This document shows, piece by piece, positions 24,601-32,739 of a stretch of DNA of 56,025 bases (position 1 is its first letter; every line of letters begins with the position of its first letter). The DNA comes from Pseudomonas sp. 6D_7.1_Bac1 (lineage in GTDB: Bacteria; Pseudomonadota; Gammaproteobacteria; Pseudomonadales; Pseudomonadaceae): assembly GCF_025465945.1 (NCBI RefSeq), contig NZ_JANLNW010000079.1, positions 1-56,025 on the forward strand. The letters are read 5' to 3'. A program made the position numbers and the translations under genes. The notes under the pieces are model-generated. The model ran no database searches. It saw nothing but the letters and a program-made list of their open reading frames with translations, and was not told where the DNA came from.

Positions 24601-27581
24601 TGGAAGAAAGCAGCCTGGCGGTTAGCGAGCGGTTCTTCCACGAGGCTCAAAGTGCTCACGAAGCGCTGATCAACATGCTCGACGAACTGGCCGCCGGCCA
24701 GGAAGTCGGCTCGCAGCCGGCGCGGGTGCGCGCCTTGCGTGATCTGCTTCACGAAGGCCTTGATCCATCGGCCACGGGGCTGATCCGCAGCGATGGCAGC
24801 CGCACCCTGAGCATCACCGAACTGGGCAGCGCCACCGAGTTGGCGCAGGCGCAGGCATCGACGCTGGAGATGGACGACGAAATTGTCTCGATCTTTCTTG
24901 AAGAGGCGGTGGATATCCTCGAAAGCGCCGGGCAAGCCTTGCAGCGTTGGCTCAATGATCCGGAAAACGCTGCGCCGCTGTCGTCATTGCAACGCGACTT
25001 GCACACCCTCAAGGGCGGAGCGCGGATGGCCGAAGTCGGGCCGGTCGGTGATCTGGCCCATGAACTGGAAAGCCTTTATGAAGGCCTGGTGGACCGGCGC
25101 TTCAGTCATTCGCAAGCGCTGGGCGCGCTGCTACAACAGAGCCATGACCGCCTCGCGGTGTTGCTCGAACAGTTGCAAAACCATCAGCCGCTGGGCGACC
25201 CGAGTGCACTGATCGAGGCGATCCAGCAGTTCCGGCAAAGCAGTGGCAGTACGGCCGATGTGGTCGAAGCGGCGGCCGCGAATGACTCGGCGAGCAACGA
25301 TCCAGAGTTGCTGGAGATCTTCCTTGAGGAAGGTTTCGACATCATCGACAGCTCTGGCGCGGCGTTGTCGCGCTGGCAGGCAGACCCGCAAAACCGTCAG
25401 GAAATGGAAACCCTGCTGCGCGACCTGCACACCCTCAAGGGTGGTGCACGGATGGTGGAAATCGCCCCGATTGGCGACCTGGCCCATGAGCTGGAGTTTC
25501 TTTACGAAGCGCTGTCGACTGGCTTGCTGCAGGCAACGCCAGCGTTGTTCGATCTGTTGCAGCGCAGTCATGACCGGCTGGCGCAGATGCTCGACGCGAC
25601 CCGTGCCGGTCAGCCGGTGCTGCCGGCCGACGGGTTGCTCGACGCGATCAAAACCTTTACTCACCCGACCGTCGACAAGACCCCGGCTCCGGTGGTTGAA
25701 GTTGCACCGGTGGGCAAGCCGGAGATACCAGCGCTGCAACCTGATGCCGGCGCCGACATGGTCAAGGTGTCGGCCGAGCTGCTCGACGATCTGGTCAACC
25801 TGGCGGGTGAAACGTCGATCTTCCGGGGGCGCATCGAGCAGCAAGTCAATGATGCGCAGGTCGCTCTGAGCGAGATGGAAACCACCATCGAGCGTATGCG
25901 CGATCAGCTGCGCAGGCTCGACACCGAGACCCAGGGTCGGATTCTCAGCCGTCAGCAGGTTGAGGCCGAACGTCTGGGCTACGAAGAATTCGACCCGCTG
26001 GAGATGGACCGTCATTCGCAGTTGCAGCAGTTGTCGCGGGCGTTGTTCGAGTCGGCTTCCGACTTGCTTGACCTCAAGGAAACCCTCGACCGGCGTAACC
26101 ACGATGCCCAGAACCTGCTGCAACAACAGGGGCGGATCAACACCGAACTGCAAGAAGGGCTGATGTGTACGCGCATGGTGCCGTTCGAGCGGATGCTGCC
26201 GCGCTTGAAGCGTATCGTCCGGCAGGTTTCCGGCGAGTTGGGCAAGGACGTCGAGTTCATTGTCGGTAACGCCGAAGGCGAGATGGACCGCAATGTTCTG
26301 GAGCGCATGGCGGCGCCGCTTGAACACATGCTGCGCAATGCCGTCGACCATGGTCTGGAGTCGGCCGAAGCACGCCGTGCCGCTGGCAAACCCGAGCAGG
26401 GCCGAATCACCCTGGACCTGTCCCGTGAGGGCGGTGACATCATTTTCGACATCCGCGACGACGGTGCCGGCGTGCCGCTGGATGCAGTGCGGCGCAAGGC
26501 GATCAAGCGCGGGTTGCTCGACCCCGGCAGTGACATGAGCGACCGCGACGTGTTGCAGTTCATTCTGCAGCCGGGGTTTTCCACCGCCGAGAAAATCACC
26601 CAGATCTCCGGGCGCGGCGTCGGTATGGACGTGGTTCACGAAGAAGTGCGGCAACTCGGCGGTTCGATGAGCATCGACTCTGTGCCTGGGCAGGGCGTGC
26701 ATTTCCGTATTCGGCTGCCGTTCACCGTGTCGGTCAACCGGGCGTTGATGGTGCAGTGTGCCGAGGATCAGTACGCGATCCCGCTGAACACCATCGAAGG
26801 CATTGTGCGGGTGTTGCCCTTTGAACTGGACGGTTATTACCAGCTCGATCCGCCGTCGTACGAGTACGCCGGGCAACGCTATGAATTGTGCTACCTCGGT
26901 GAGCTGCTGAAGACCAGCGTGCGCCCGAAACTGTTGGGCCAGGGCCTGCCGTTGCCGGTGTTGCTGGTGCAGTGCCACGAGCGGCACATCGCGGTGCAGG
27001 TCGACGCAATGGCCGGCACCCGGGAAATCGTGGTGAAAAGTCTCGGCCCGCAGTTCGCGGCGGTGCAGGGGCTGTCCGGCGCGACCATTCTGGGTGATGG
27101 CCGGGTGGTGCTGATTCTCGACCTGCTGGCGCATATCCGTGCAATGCAGGCGCATGTGCCTGCGCAGCATGTTACTCAGGAGCCGGCTACCGAGGCCGAA
27201 CCGCAGCGTTCGATGCTGGTACTGGTGGTCGACGATTCGGTCACCGTGCGCAAGGTCACCAGTCGACTGCTCGAACGCCACGGCATGAACGTGCTGACCG
27301 CCAAGGACGGTGTCGATGCCATGCTGTTGCTGGAAGAGCACATGCCCGACCTGATGCTGCTGGACATCGAAATGCCGCGTATGGACGGTTTCGAAGTGGC
27401 GATGCAGGTGCGCAACGATCCACGTTTGCAGCACCTGCCGATCATCATGATCACCTCGCGCACCGGTCAGAAACACCGCGACCGGGCGATGGCCATCGGC
27501 GTGAACGACTACCTTGGTAAGCCGTACCAGGAATCGGTGTTGCTCGAAAGCATCGCCTTGTGGAGCAAAACCCATGCTTGA
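21654..27581 (+). CDS. chpA: ChpA hybrid chemotaxis histidine kinase/response regulator
   Basis: The 1,975-residue CheA-like kinase of the Pil-Chp system carries several histidine phosphotransfer modules: HQVHGS at H54 and HTLKGS/G at H674, H813, H1117 and H1259. These are followed by a dimerisation helix pair, a HATPase domain with NAVDHG (N box), DDGAGV (G1) and GRGVGMD (G2), a CheW domain, and a C-terminal receiver with D1904 in LLDIEMP. P. aeruginosa ChpA is about 2,470 residues with more phosphotransfer domains, so this is a shorter version. The ATG giving MGDRHDYV was chosen after pilJ. The stop overlaps chpC. Confidence 0.96.
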   Translation: MGDRHDYVALEWVKGEIAETLKQAFAALESMALDNRVEEPLTAHAIDECLAGIHQVHGSLQMVEFYGAALLAEEMEQLAAALQQNRVSHRDEAIRLLQQALGQLPIYLDRVQSARRDLPLVVLPLINDLRSARGESLLSETSLFSPQWQDLPALDEDTQAMLEPAELPNVLRKLRQMLQMGLVGLLREQDDNTNLGYLAKVFARLEALCGDAPLSPLWQVASALVEGMVSGSIANSPALRSLFKDADKELKRLLEQGMPGINQPAPPELLKSLLFYIAKAQQPTAQMQIMKDRYALDDALPDSAMVDEERARLAGPDRDAMRSVLAALCEELVRVKERLDLFVRSDRQHVSDLDSLLAPLRQIADTLAVLGFGQPRKVIIDQLAVVLSLAQGQREPNDAILMDVAGALLYVEATLAGMVGTVEERREESRLPTTDLTQIHQIVIKEARICLQQAKDMIVDYIDADWDRQALQPLPAVLTQVRGALAMIPLNRAASLLEACNSFIREHLLVDQTPPDWQQLDNLADVITSIEYYLERLSEDHEAPGEQILDVAEQSLAALGYFPNEVHVPQLEEILSPGLASVLQDVQVPDNPQTAQSLAEVLANPICAVNPPALITPGSLLPPPADEEPVDDELREVFLEETDEVLEILREYQPRWLASPDSASALSELRRAFHTLKGSGRMVRALVLGELAWALENLLNRVLERSVEPGPKVHQLLADVLQLLPELIAEFAANTQRQREDVDRLAARAHGLAKGAETLPDAAQQNVAPLDPQLLEIFRNEAETHLNSLNRFLDQAAEHAPLQASDELQRALHTLKGSASMAGVLPIAELAAPFDQLAREYKAHQIALDLDEVELLLEASDLLRRGLKHLNSDPLTPISGAESLIERTQALLGERLEAILNAPNTGLRIKRDPQLINNFLAQGMDILLDAESLLQRWQQHPGERQELSALLDELTTLGENAHLADLHPVDELCEALLDLYGAVEESSLAVSERFFHEAQSAHEALINMLDELAAGQEVGSQPARVRALRDLLHEGLDPSATGLIRSDGSRTLSITELGSATELAQAQASTLEMDDEIVSIFLEEAVDILESAGQALQRWLNDPENAAPLSSLQRDLHTLKGGARMAEVGPVGDLAHELESLYEGLVDRRFSHSQALGALLQQSHDRLAVLLEQLQNHQPLGDPSALIEAIQQFRQSSGSTADVVEAAAANDSASNDPELLEIFLEEGFDIIDSSGAALSRWQADPQNRQEMETLLRDLHTLKGGARMVEIAPIGDLAHELEFLYEALSTGLLQATPALFDLLQRSHDRLAQMLDATRAGQPVLPADGLLDAIKTFTHPTVDKTPAPVVEVAPVGKPEIPALQPDAGADMVKVSAELLDDLVNLAGETSIFRGRIEQQVNDAQVALSEMETTIERMRDQLRRLDTETQGRILSRQQVEAERLGYEEFDPLEMDRHSQLQQLSRALFESASDLLDLKETLDRRNHDAQNLLQQQGRINTELQEGLMCTRMVPFERMLPRLKRIVRQVSGELGKDVEFIVGNAEGEMDRNVLERMAAPLEHMLRNAVDHGLESAEARRAAGKPEQGRITLDLSREGGDIIFDIRDDGAGVPLDAVRRKAIKRGLLDPGSDMSDRDVLQFILQPGFSTAEKITQISGRGVGMDVVHEEVRQLGGSMSIDSVPGQGVHFRIRLPFTVSVNRALMVQCAEDQYAIPLNTIEGIVRVLPFELDGYYQLDPPSYEYAGQRYELCYLGELLKTSVRPKLLGQGLPLPVLLVQCHERHIAVQVDAMAGTREIVVKSLGPQFAAVQGLSGATILGDGRVVLILDLLAHIRAMQAHVPAQHVTQEPATEAEPQRSMLVLVVDDSVTVRKVTSRLLERHGMNVLTAKDGVDAMLLLEEHMPDLMLLDIEMPRMDGFEVAMQVRNDPRLQHLPIIMITSRTGQKHRDRAMAIGVNDYLGKPYQESVLLESIALWSKTHA

Positions 27582-28035
27582 GCACCGCACCAGCAACCTG
27601 ACCGGGCTGCTGCTGCCCCTGGCCGATCGCAACCTGATACTGCCCAATGTCGCTGTCGCCGAGCTGATCGACTACCAGCCTGGCACTTTCGACCTCGATT
27701 CGCCGCCCTGGTACTTGGGCCTGGTGAGCTGGCGCGACCGGCAAATCCCGCTGCTGAGCTTCGAGTCGGCCTGCGGCAACAAGACCGTGATCGGCGACCG
27801 CGCCCGCATCGTCGTCGTCAACGCCCTTGGCGGGCGCCCGCAGCTCAAATTCATCGCCTTGCTGGTGCAAGGGATTCCACGTTCCTACAAACTCGACAGC
27901 CAGTTGAGCTACGTCGACGTGCCGTTGTGCTCGCTGGAGCGCGCAGCGGTACAGGTCGCTGAACAAGTGGCGAAAGTCCCGGATCTGCTGGCGCTGGAAG
28001 AGTTGCTGGTGGGGGCGGGGTTGGTTCAACCATGA
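27574..28035 (+). CDS. chpC: CheW-like protein ChpC
   Basis: The 153-residue protein is a CheW-like domain (LPLADRNLILPNVAVAELID near the start, WYLGLVSWRDRQIPLLSFE near residue 45). The ATG overlaps the chpA stop by 8 nt, suggesting translational coupling. In P. aeruginosa ChpC is an accessory coupling protein that may connect additional receptors to ChpA. Here it follows chpA directly, whereas in PAO1 the methylesterase gene chpB lies between them. Confidence 0.9.
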   Translation: MLEHRTSNLTGLLLPLADRNLILPNVAVAELIDYQPGTFDLDSPPWYLGLVSWRDRQIPLLSFESACGNKTVIGDRARIVVVNALGGRPQLKFIALLVQGIPRSYKLDSQLSYVDVPLCSLERAAVQVAEQVAKVPDLLALEELLVGAGLVQP

Positions 28036-28171
28036 GTGATCGCTCCTGCACTGCTCGCGGGAATGATCTATTCGCGGACAATAGCGCTGACATTTGATTT
28101 GAAACATTGCGCTCTCAGGCTACAACCCTGAGCCTTGCGCGATGTCGCAGTGATTTTGAGGTTGGAAACAC

Positions 28172-28789
28172 ATGTACCACGGGGAAAGATTCAACGCCTG
28201 GAGCCATTTGTTCGGGGCGGTTGCGGCGATTGTCGGGGCGGTCTGGTTGCTGGTGATTGCCAGCCTGGACGGTAACCCCTGGAAGATCGTCAGTGTGGCG
28301 ATTTACGGGTTTACCTTGCTGGTGCTGTACAGCGTTTCGACGGTTTATCACAGCGTGCGCGGACGGGCGAAGGTGATCATGCAGAAGGTCGATCACCTGT
28401 CGATCTATCTGTTGATCGCCGGCAGCTACACGCCGTTTTGTCTGGTCACCCTGCGCGGGCCGTGGGGCTGGACGCTGTTCGGGATTGTCTGGGGACTGGC
28501 GGTCATCGGCATGCTGCAAGAGATCAAACCGCGCTCCGAGGCGCGGATTCTGTCGATCGTGATCTACGCGGTGATGGGCTGGATCGTGCTGGTGGCGGTC
28601 AAACCGCTGCTCGCGGCGCTGGGCACCGTCGGTTTTGCCTGGCTGGCGGCGGGCGGGGTGTTTTATACCGTCGGCATCATCTTCTTTGCCCTCGACAGCC
28701 GGCTGCGCCACGCCCACGGCATCTGGCACCTGTTTGTCATCGCCGGCAGTTTGCTGCACTTCGTGGCGATCCTGTTTTACGTGCTTTAG
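28172..28789 (+). CDS. Hemolysin III family (PAQR-like) membrane protein
   Basis: The 205-residue protein has seven predicted membrane helices and the family histidines in the N-terminal FNAWSHLFGA, STVYHS (near residue 55) and the C-terminal GIWHLFVIAGSLLHF. The hemolysin III/YqfA family shares the PAQR fold; a physiological role in membrane homeostasis has been suggested, and the hemolysin name comes from Bacillus cereus. It appears to be a single gene, 136 nt after chpC, with a REP pair downstream. Confidence 0.92.
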   Translation: MYHGERFNAWSHLFGAVAAIVGAVWLLVIASLDGNPWKIVSVAIYGFTLLVLYSVSTVYHSVRGRAKVIMQKVDHLSIYLLIAGSYTPFCLVTLRGPWGWTLFGIVWGLAVIGMLQEIKPRSEARILSIVIYAVMGWIVLVAVKPLLAALGTVGFAWLAAGGVFYTVGIIFFALDSRLRHAHGIWHLFVIAGSLLHFVAILFYVL

Positions 28790-28801
28790 ACCGAGGTGCG
28801 G

Positions 28802-28869
28802 CTATCGCGAGCAGGCTCGCTCCCACAGGTACAGCGGCGTTCTTGTGGGAGCGAGCCTGCTCGCGATAG
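28802..28869. repeat. REP inverted pair (REPIN)
   Basis: Two inverted CTATCGCGAGCAGGCTCGCT-type units with a 16-nt spacer lie between the convergent hemolysin III and rsmE genes. Confidence 0.9.
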
Positions 28870-28873
28870 GGGA

Positions 28874-29593
28874 CTAGAAGTCGCCCCAAAGCTGCTGGGC
28901 CACGGCCAACGCCACCACAGGCGCGGTTTCGGTGCGCAGCACGCGTGGGCCGAGGCGGGCGGAATGGAATCCGGCGCTTTGCGCCTGATCGACTTCAGCA
29001 TCCGACAACCCGCCTTCCGGGCCGATCAGGAACGCCAGTGTCGAAGGTTTGGCATGGCTGACCAGCGGCTCGGCCACCGGGTGCAGCACCAGCTTCAGTT
29101 CGGCCTCGGTTTGTTTCAGCCAGTCGGCCAACAGCAACGGCGGGTGAATCACCGGCACACGCGAGCGACCGCACTGTTCGCAGGCGCTGATCGCCACCTG
29201 ACGCCAGTGTTGCAGGCGTTTGTCGGCGCGTTCGTCCTTGAGCCGGACTTCGCAGCGGTCAGTGAAAATCGGGGTGATTTCAGTCACGCCCAGTTCGGTG
29301 GCTTTCTGAATCGCCCAGTCCATCCGCTCGCCCCGGGACAAACCCTGGCCCAGATGAATCTGCAACGGCGACTCGACTTGCCCGGCGAAGCTTTCCGTCA
29401 ACGCCACCCGCACGCGCTTCTTGCCGACTTCCGCCAGGGTGCCGCGAAATTCCTGACCTGAACCGTCGAACACTTGCAGCGCATCGCCCTCGGCCATGCG
29501 CAGCACGCGGCTGATGTAATGCGCCTGGGCTTCCGGCAATTCATGCTCGCCGAGGCTCAAGGGGGCGTCGATAAAGAAGCGGGACAGTCTCAT
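28874..29593 (-). CDS. rsmE: 16S rRNA (uracil1498-N3)-methyltransferase
   Basis: The 239-residue SPOUT-class enzyme has an N-terminal PUA-like domain (RFFIDAPLSLG, HYISRVLRM) and the knotted C-terminal domain with LAFLIGPEGGLSDAEV (about 163-178) and LGPRVLRTETA near residue 212. It methylates N3 of U1498 in 16S rRNA. The start MRLSRFF gives the family length; frame upstream of it runs into a REP element. It lies downstream of bioA on the same strand but is separated by that REP. Confidence 0.96.
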   Translation of the reverse strand: MRLSRFFIDAPLSLGEHELPEAQAHYISRVLRMAEGDALQVFDGSGQEFRGTLAEVGKKRVRVALTESFAGQVESPLQIHLGQGLSRGERMDWAIQKATELGVTEITPIFTDRCEVRLKDERADKRLQHWRQVAISACEQCGRSRVPVIHPPLLLADWLKQTEAELKLVLHPVAEPLVSHAKPSTLAFLIGPEGGLSDAEVDQAQSAGFHSARLGPRVLRTETAPVVALAVAQQLWGDF

Positions 29594-29653
29594 TCTGGGT
29601 CTCTGTAAAAAATTGAATGTGCGGCTTGGCAATGATCTGTGGCGAATAGCTTT

Positions 29654-29785
29654 TGTGGCGAGGGAGCTTGCTCCCGCTGGGGCGCGAAGCGGCCCCAAAA
29701 CCTGCGACCGCGTTTTTTCAGTCAATACGCATCTGCCGGGTTACGACTGCTTCGCAGCCGAGCGGGAGCAAGCTCCCTCGCCACA
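29654..29785. repeat. Long composite REP palindrome
   Basis: GTGGCGAGGGAGCTTGCTCC outer arms enclose GGCGCGAAGCGGCCCC and GACTGCTTCGCAGCCGA. It is nearly the same element as at 8188 and 44604 and lies between bioA and rsmE. Confidence 0.9.
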
Positions 29786-29803
29786 GTCGATCTTCGGCAT
29801 GCC

Positions 29804-31210
29804 CTAGCCCGGATCGCGGAACCCCGGATGGAAGTCCTTCGGCACCGCTACGCTGACCTTGTTGCTGGTAGCGATATCGATCCCTTCGCTGGCGACCTCG
29901 GCGAGGAAGTCGATCTGTTCGGGGGTAATCACATACGGCGGCAGGAAATACACCACGCTGCCCAATGGCCGCAACAGGGCACCACGTTCCAGGGCGTGCT
30001 GGAACACCTTCAGCCCACGGCGTTCCTGCCACGGGTAGGCGGTCTTGCTGGCCTTGTCCTGAACCATCTCGATAGCCAGCACCATACCGGTCTGGCGCAC
30101 TTCCGAGACGTGCGGATGATCGACCAGATGCGCGGTCGAGCTGGCCATGCGCTGGGCAAGGGCCTTGTTGTTCTCGATCACGTTGTCTTCTTCGAAGATA
30201 TCCAGTGTCGCTAACGCCGCCGCACAGGCCAGCGGGTTGCCGGTGTAGCTGTGGGAATGCAGGAAGGCGCGCAGGGTTGGATAGTCGTCGTAGAAAGCGC
30301 TGTAGACCTCGTCCGTGGTGACGCAAGCCGCCAATGGCAGATAACCGCCGGTCAATGCCTTGGACAGGCACAGGAAATCCGGGCGGATGCCGGCCTGTTC
30401 GCAGGCGAACATCGTTCCGGTGCGGCCGAAGCCGACGGCGATTTCGTCGTGGATCAGGTGCACGCCGTAACGGTCGCAGGCTTCGCGCAGCAATTTCAGG
30501 TACGCCGGGTGGTACATGCGCATGCCGCCAGCGCCCTGGATCAGCGGCTCGACGATTACCGCGGCGACAGTGTCGTGGTTTTCCGCCAGGGTCTGCTCCA
30601 TTGCGGCGAACATATTGCGCGAGTGTTCTTCCCAGCTCATGCCTTCGGGACGCAGGTAGCAGTCCGGGCTCGGCACTTTGATGGTGTCCAGCAGCAGCGC
30701 TTTGTAGGTTTCAGTGAACAGCGGCACGTCGCCGACCGACATCGCGGCCATGGTTTCGCCGTGGTAGCTGTTGGTCAGGGTGACGAAGCGCTTCTTGTTC
30801 GGCTGGCCGCGATTGAGCCAGTAGTGAAAGCTCATTTTCAGCGCGACTTCGATGCAGGACGACCCGTTATCGGCGTAGAAACACCGTGTCAGGCCTTCCG
30901 GTGTCATCTTCACCAGGCGTTCGGACAACTCGATCACCGGTTGATGGCTGAAGCCGGCAAGGATCACGTGTTCCAGTTGATCGACCTGATCCTTGATCCG
31001 CTGGTTGATCCGCGGGTTGGCGTGGCCAAACACGTTGACCCACCAGGAGCTGACCGCGTCGAGGTAGCGTTTGCCTTCGAAGTCTTCGAGCCATACGCCT
31101 TCGCCGCGCTTGATCGGGATCAGCGGCAGTTGTTCGTGGTCTTTCATCTGGGTGCAGGGATGCCACAACACCGCGAGATCGCGTTGCATCCACTGATTAT
31201 TCAGGCCCAT
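29804..31210 (-). CDS. bioA: Adenosylmethionine-8-amino-7-oxononanoate aminotransferase
   Basis: The 468-residue class III PLP aminotransferase makes 7,8-diaminopelargonate from KAPA, using SAM as amino donor, in biotin synthesis. It shows the N-terminal LWHPCTQMKDHE, YADNGSSCIEVALKM, FGRTGTMFACE and the PLP lysine in LSKALTGGYLPLA. The ATG at 31210 sits 7 nt after GAGGAG, better than the GTG two codons upstream. No other bio gene is adjacent. Confidence 0.96.
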   Translation of the reverse strand: MGLNNQWMQRDLAVLWHPCTQMKDHEQLPLIPIKRGEGVWLEDFEGKRYLDAVSSWWVNVFGHANPRINQRIKDQVDQLEHVILAGFSHQPVIELSERLVKMTPEGLTRCFYADNGSSCIEVALKMSFHYWLNRGQPNKKRFVTLTNSYHGETMAAMSVGDVPLFTETYKALLLDTIKVPSPDCYLRPEGMSWEEHSRNMFAAMEQTLAENHDTVAAVIVEPLIQGAGGMRMYHPAYLKLLREACDRYGVHLIHDEIAVGFGRTGTMFACEQAGIRPDFLCLSKALTGGYLPLAACVTTDEVYSAFYDDYPTLRAFLHSHSYTGNPLACAAALATLDIFEEDNVIENNKALAQRMASSTAHLVDHPHVSEVRQTGMVLAIEMVQDKASKTAYPWQERRGLKVFQHALERGALLRPLGSVVYFLPPYVITPEQIDFLAEVASEGIDIATSNKVSVAVPKDFHPGFRDPG

Positions 31211-31511
31211 TTTCACTCTCCTCGAGGCGGCTCGCGACGTGCGCGGGCAAACAGTCGCGCAAGCCTATGCAATGCCGGGCAAGCGGACAACCTATTGTGG
31301 TGTTTTCAAGTGCCTGTAGTGACGAGCAAGCGGTCTTATAGGGCACGCTTGATGCGCTTGCGATGACACGCCTGACACGTGGTTAATCTTTCCTTAACCA
31401 ACCGGCTTCAGACTCTTGATCGTATTTCTCGATATTTCAAAGCGAAATTTTCGGCTTTAATTCGATAGATAACTCGATAGTCTTGGTCGCAGTTCTTACA
31501 GGATTTGGGCA

Positions 31512-32063
31512 ATGCAGCTACGTAACTCTTCCGCCCGCTACGGCGGAGTCAGCATCTTTCTGCACTGGGGCGTGGCACTGGCAGTCTTCGGTCTGTTTGC
31601 TCTGGGCTTATGGATGGTAGGTCTCGACTACTACAGCAGCTGGCGCAAAGAAGCGCCGGATTTGCACAAAAGCATCGGCCTGATGCTGTTCGCGATCATG
31701 CTGTTGCGGGCGCTCTGGCGTTTTGTCAGCCCACCACCACCGCCGCTGCAAAGCTATAGCCGCATGACACGTCTCGGCGCCACGCTCGGCCATGCCTTCC
31801 TCTATCTCAGCCTGTTCGCTGTGATGATTGCCGGTTATCTGATTTCCACCGCAGACGGTGTCGGTATTCCGGTGTTTGGTCTGTTTGAAATTCCTGCGCT
31901 GATTTCCGGTCTACCGGATCAGGCAGACATAGCCGGTGCGATTCATCTGTATCTGGCCTGGGCGCTGGTCATTTTTTCCGGTCTCCATGCGTTGGCAGCA
32001 CTGAAACACCACTTTATCGACCGTGATGCGACCCTGACGCGAATGCTGGGACGCAAAGCCTGA
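31512..32063 (+). CDS. Cytochrome b561 family membrane protein
   Basis: The 183-residue protein has four membrane helices with paired histidines suited to b-heme ligation (FLHWGVALAVF near residue 20, LHKSIGLMLFA near 56, the later AIHLYLAWALVIFSGLHALAA). This is the bacterial CybB-type cytochrome b561, an inner-membrane electron carrier. It lies 31 nt before a YceI gene on the same strand, a frequent pairing in proteobacteria. Confidence 0.94.
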   Translation: MQLRNSSARYGGVSIFLHWGVALAVFGLFALGLWMVGLDYYSSWRKEAPDLHKSIGLMLFAIMLLRALWRFVSPPPPPLQSYSRMTRLGATLGHAFLYLSLFAVMIAGYLISTADGVGIPVFGLFEIPALISGLPDQADIAGAIHLYLAWALVIFSGLHALAALKHHFIDRDATLTRMLGRKA

Positions 32064-32094
32064 TGTTCAACCTCGACTCCAAGGAATAGAAAGC

Positions 32095-32673
32095 ATGTTG
32101 AAAAAGACTCTCGCCGCTCTGGCAATCGGTACTGCGCTGTTGTCAGCCGGTCAGGCGATGGCCGCGGAATACAAGATCGACAAGGAGGGTAATCATGCCT
32201 TCGTCGACTTCAAGATCAGCCACCTGGGCTACAGCTTCATCCACGGTACTTTCAAGGATTGGGACGGCAAGTTCAGCTTCGACGCCAAGGCTCCAGAAGC
32301 CAGCAAAATCGATGTTGTGCTGAAAACCGCCAGCATTGATACCAACCACGCTGAACGTGACAAGCACATCCGTACCCCGGACTTCCTGGACGCAGCGAAA
32401 TTCCCTGAAGCCAAGTTCGTTTCCACCAGTGTTAAATCCACTGGCGAAAAAACCGCCGACGTGACCGGCGACCTGACCCTGCACGGTGTGACCAAGCCAG
32501 TCGTGTTCAAGGCAACCTTCAACGGCGAAGGCAAGGATCCATGGGGCGGCTACCGTGCCGGCTTCAACGGTACTACCACGCTGCAGCTGAGCGAGTTCGG
32601 CATCAAAGGCCCGGGCCCTACTTCCCAGACCCTGGACCTGGACATCTCGTTTGAAGGTGTTCAAGCGAAATAA
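32095..32673 (+). CDS. YceI family periplasmic protein
   Basis: The 192-residue protein has a signal peptide (cleavage at about AMA-AEY, residue 23) and a YceI lipocalin-like barrel: KISHLGYSFIHGTF, the DTNHAERDKHIRTPDFLDA stretch near residue 80 and LTLHGVTKPV near 125. YceI barrels bind isoprenoid or amphiphilic ligands. The P. aeruginosa orthologue at this locus is PasP, described as a secreted protease linked to corneal damage; protease activity cannot be read from the sequence. It pairs with the cytochrome b561 gene upstream. Confidence 0.94.
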   Translation: MLKKTLAALAIGTALLSAGQAMAAEYKIDKEGNHAFVDFKISHLGYSFIHGTFKDWDGKFSFDAKAPEASKIDVVLKTASIDTNHAERDKHIRTPDFLDAAKFPEAKFVSTSVKSTGEKTADVTGDLTLHGVTKPVVFKATFNGEGKDPWGGYRAGFNGTTTLQLSEFGIKGPGPTSQTLDLDISFEGVQAK

Positions 32674-32689
32674 TTTTCGCTGCTGACAC

Positions 32690-32727
32690 AAAAACGCCCC
32701 CGATCTCGCGATCGGGGGCGTTTTTGT
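32690..32727. terminator. Bidirectional rho-independent terminator
   Basis: A GC-rich perfect hairpin (ACGCCCCCGATC, short CTCGC-type loop, GATCGGGGGCGT) is flanked by A-run and T-run, 17 nt after the yceI stop and just before the helicase stop. It can serve both convergent genes. Confidence 0.95.
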
Positions 32728-32739
32728 TAGCGGGAGAAA

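Noticed and set aside
25131..27647. An 838-codon open frame on the minus strand opposite chpA
   Set aside because: It is the shadow of a strongly biased GC-rich gene. Its translation has no recognisable domain, while the plus strand encodes a complete CheA-like kinase.
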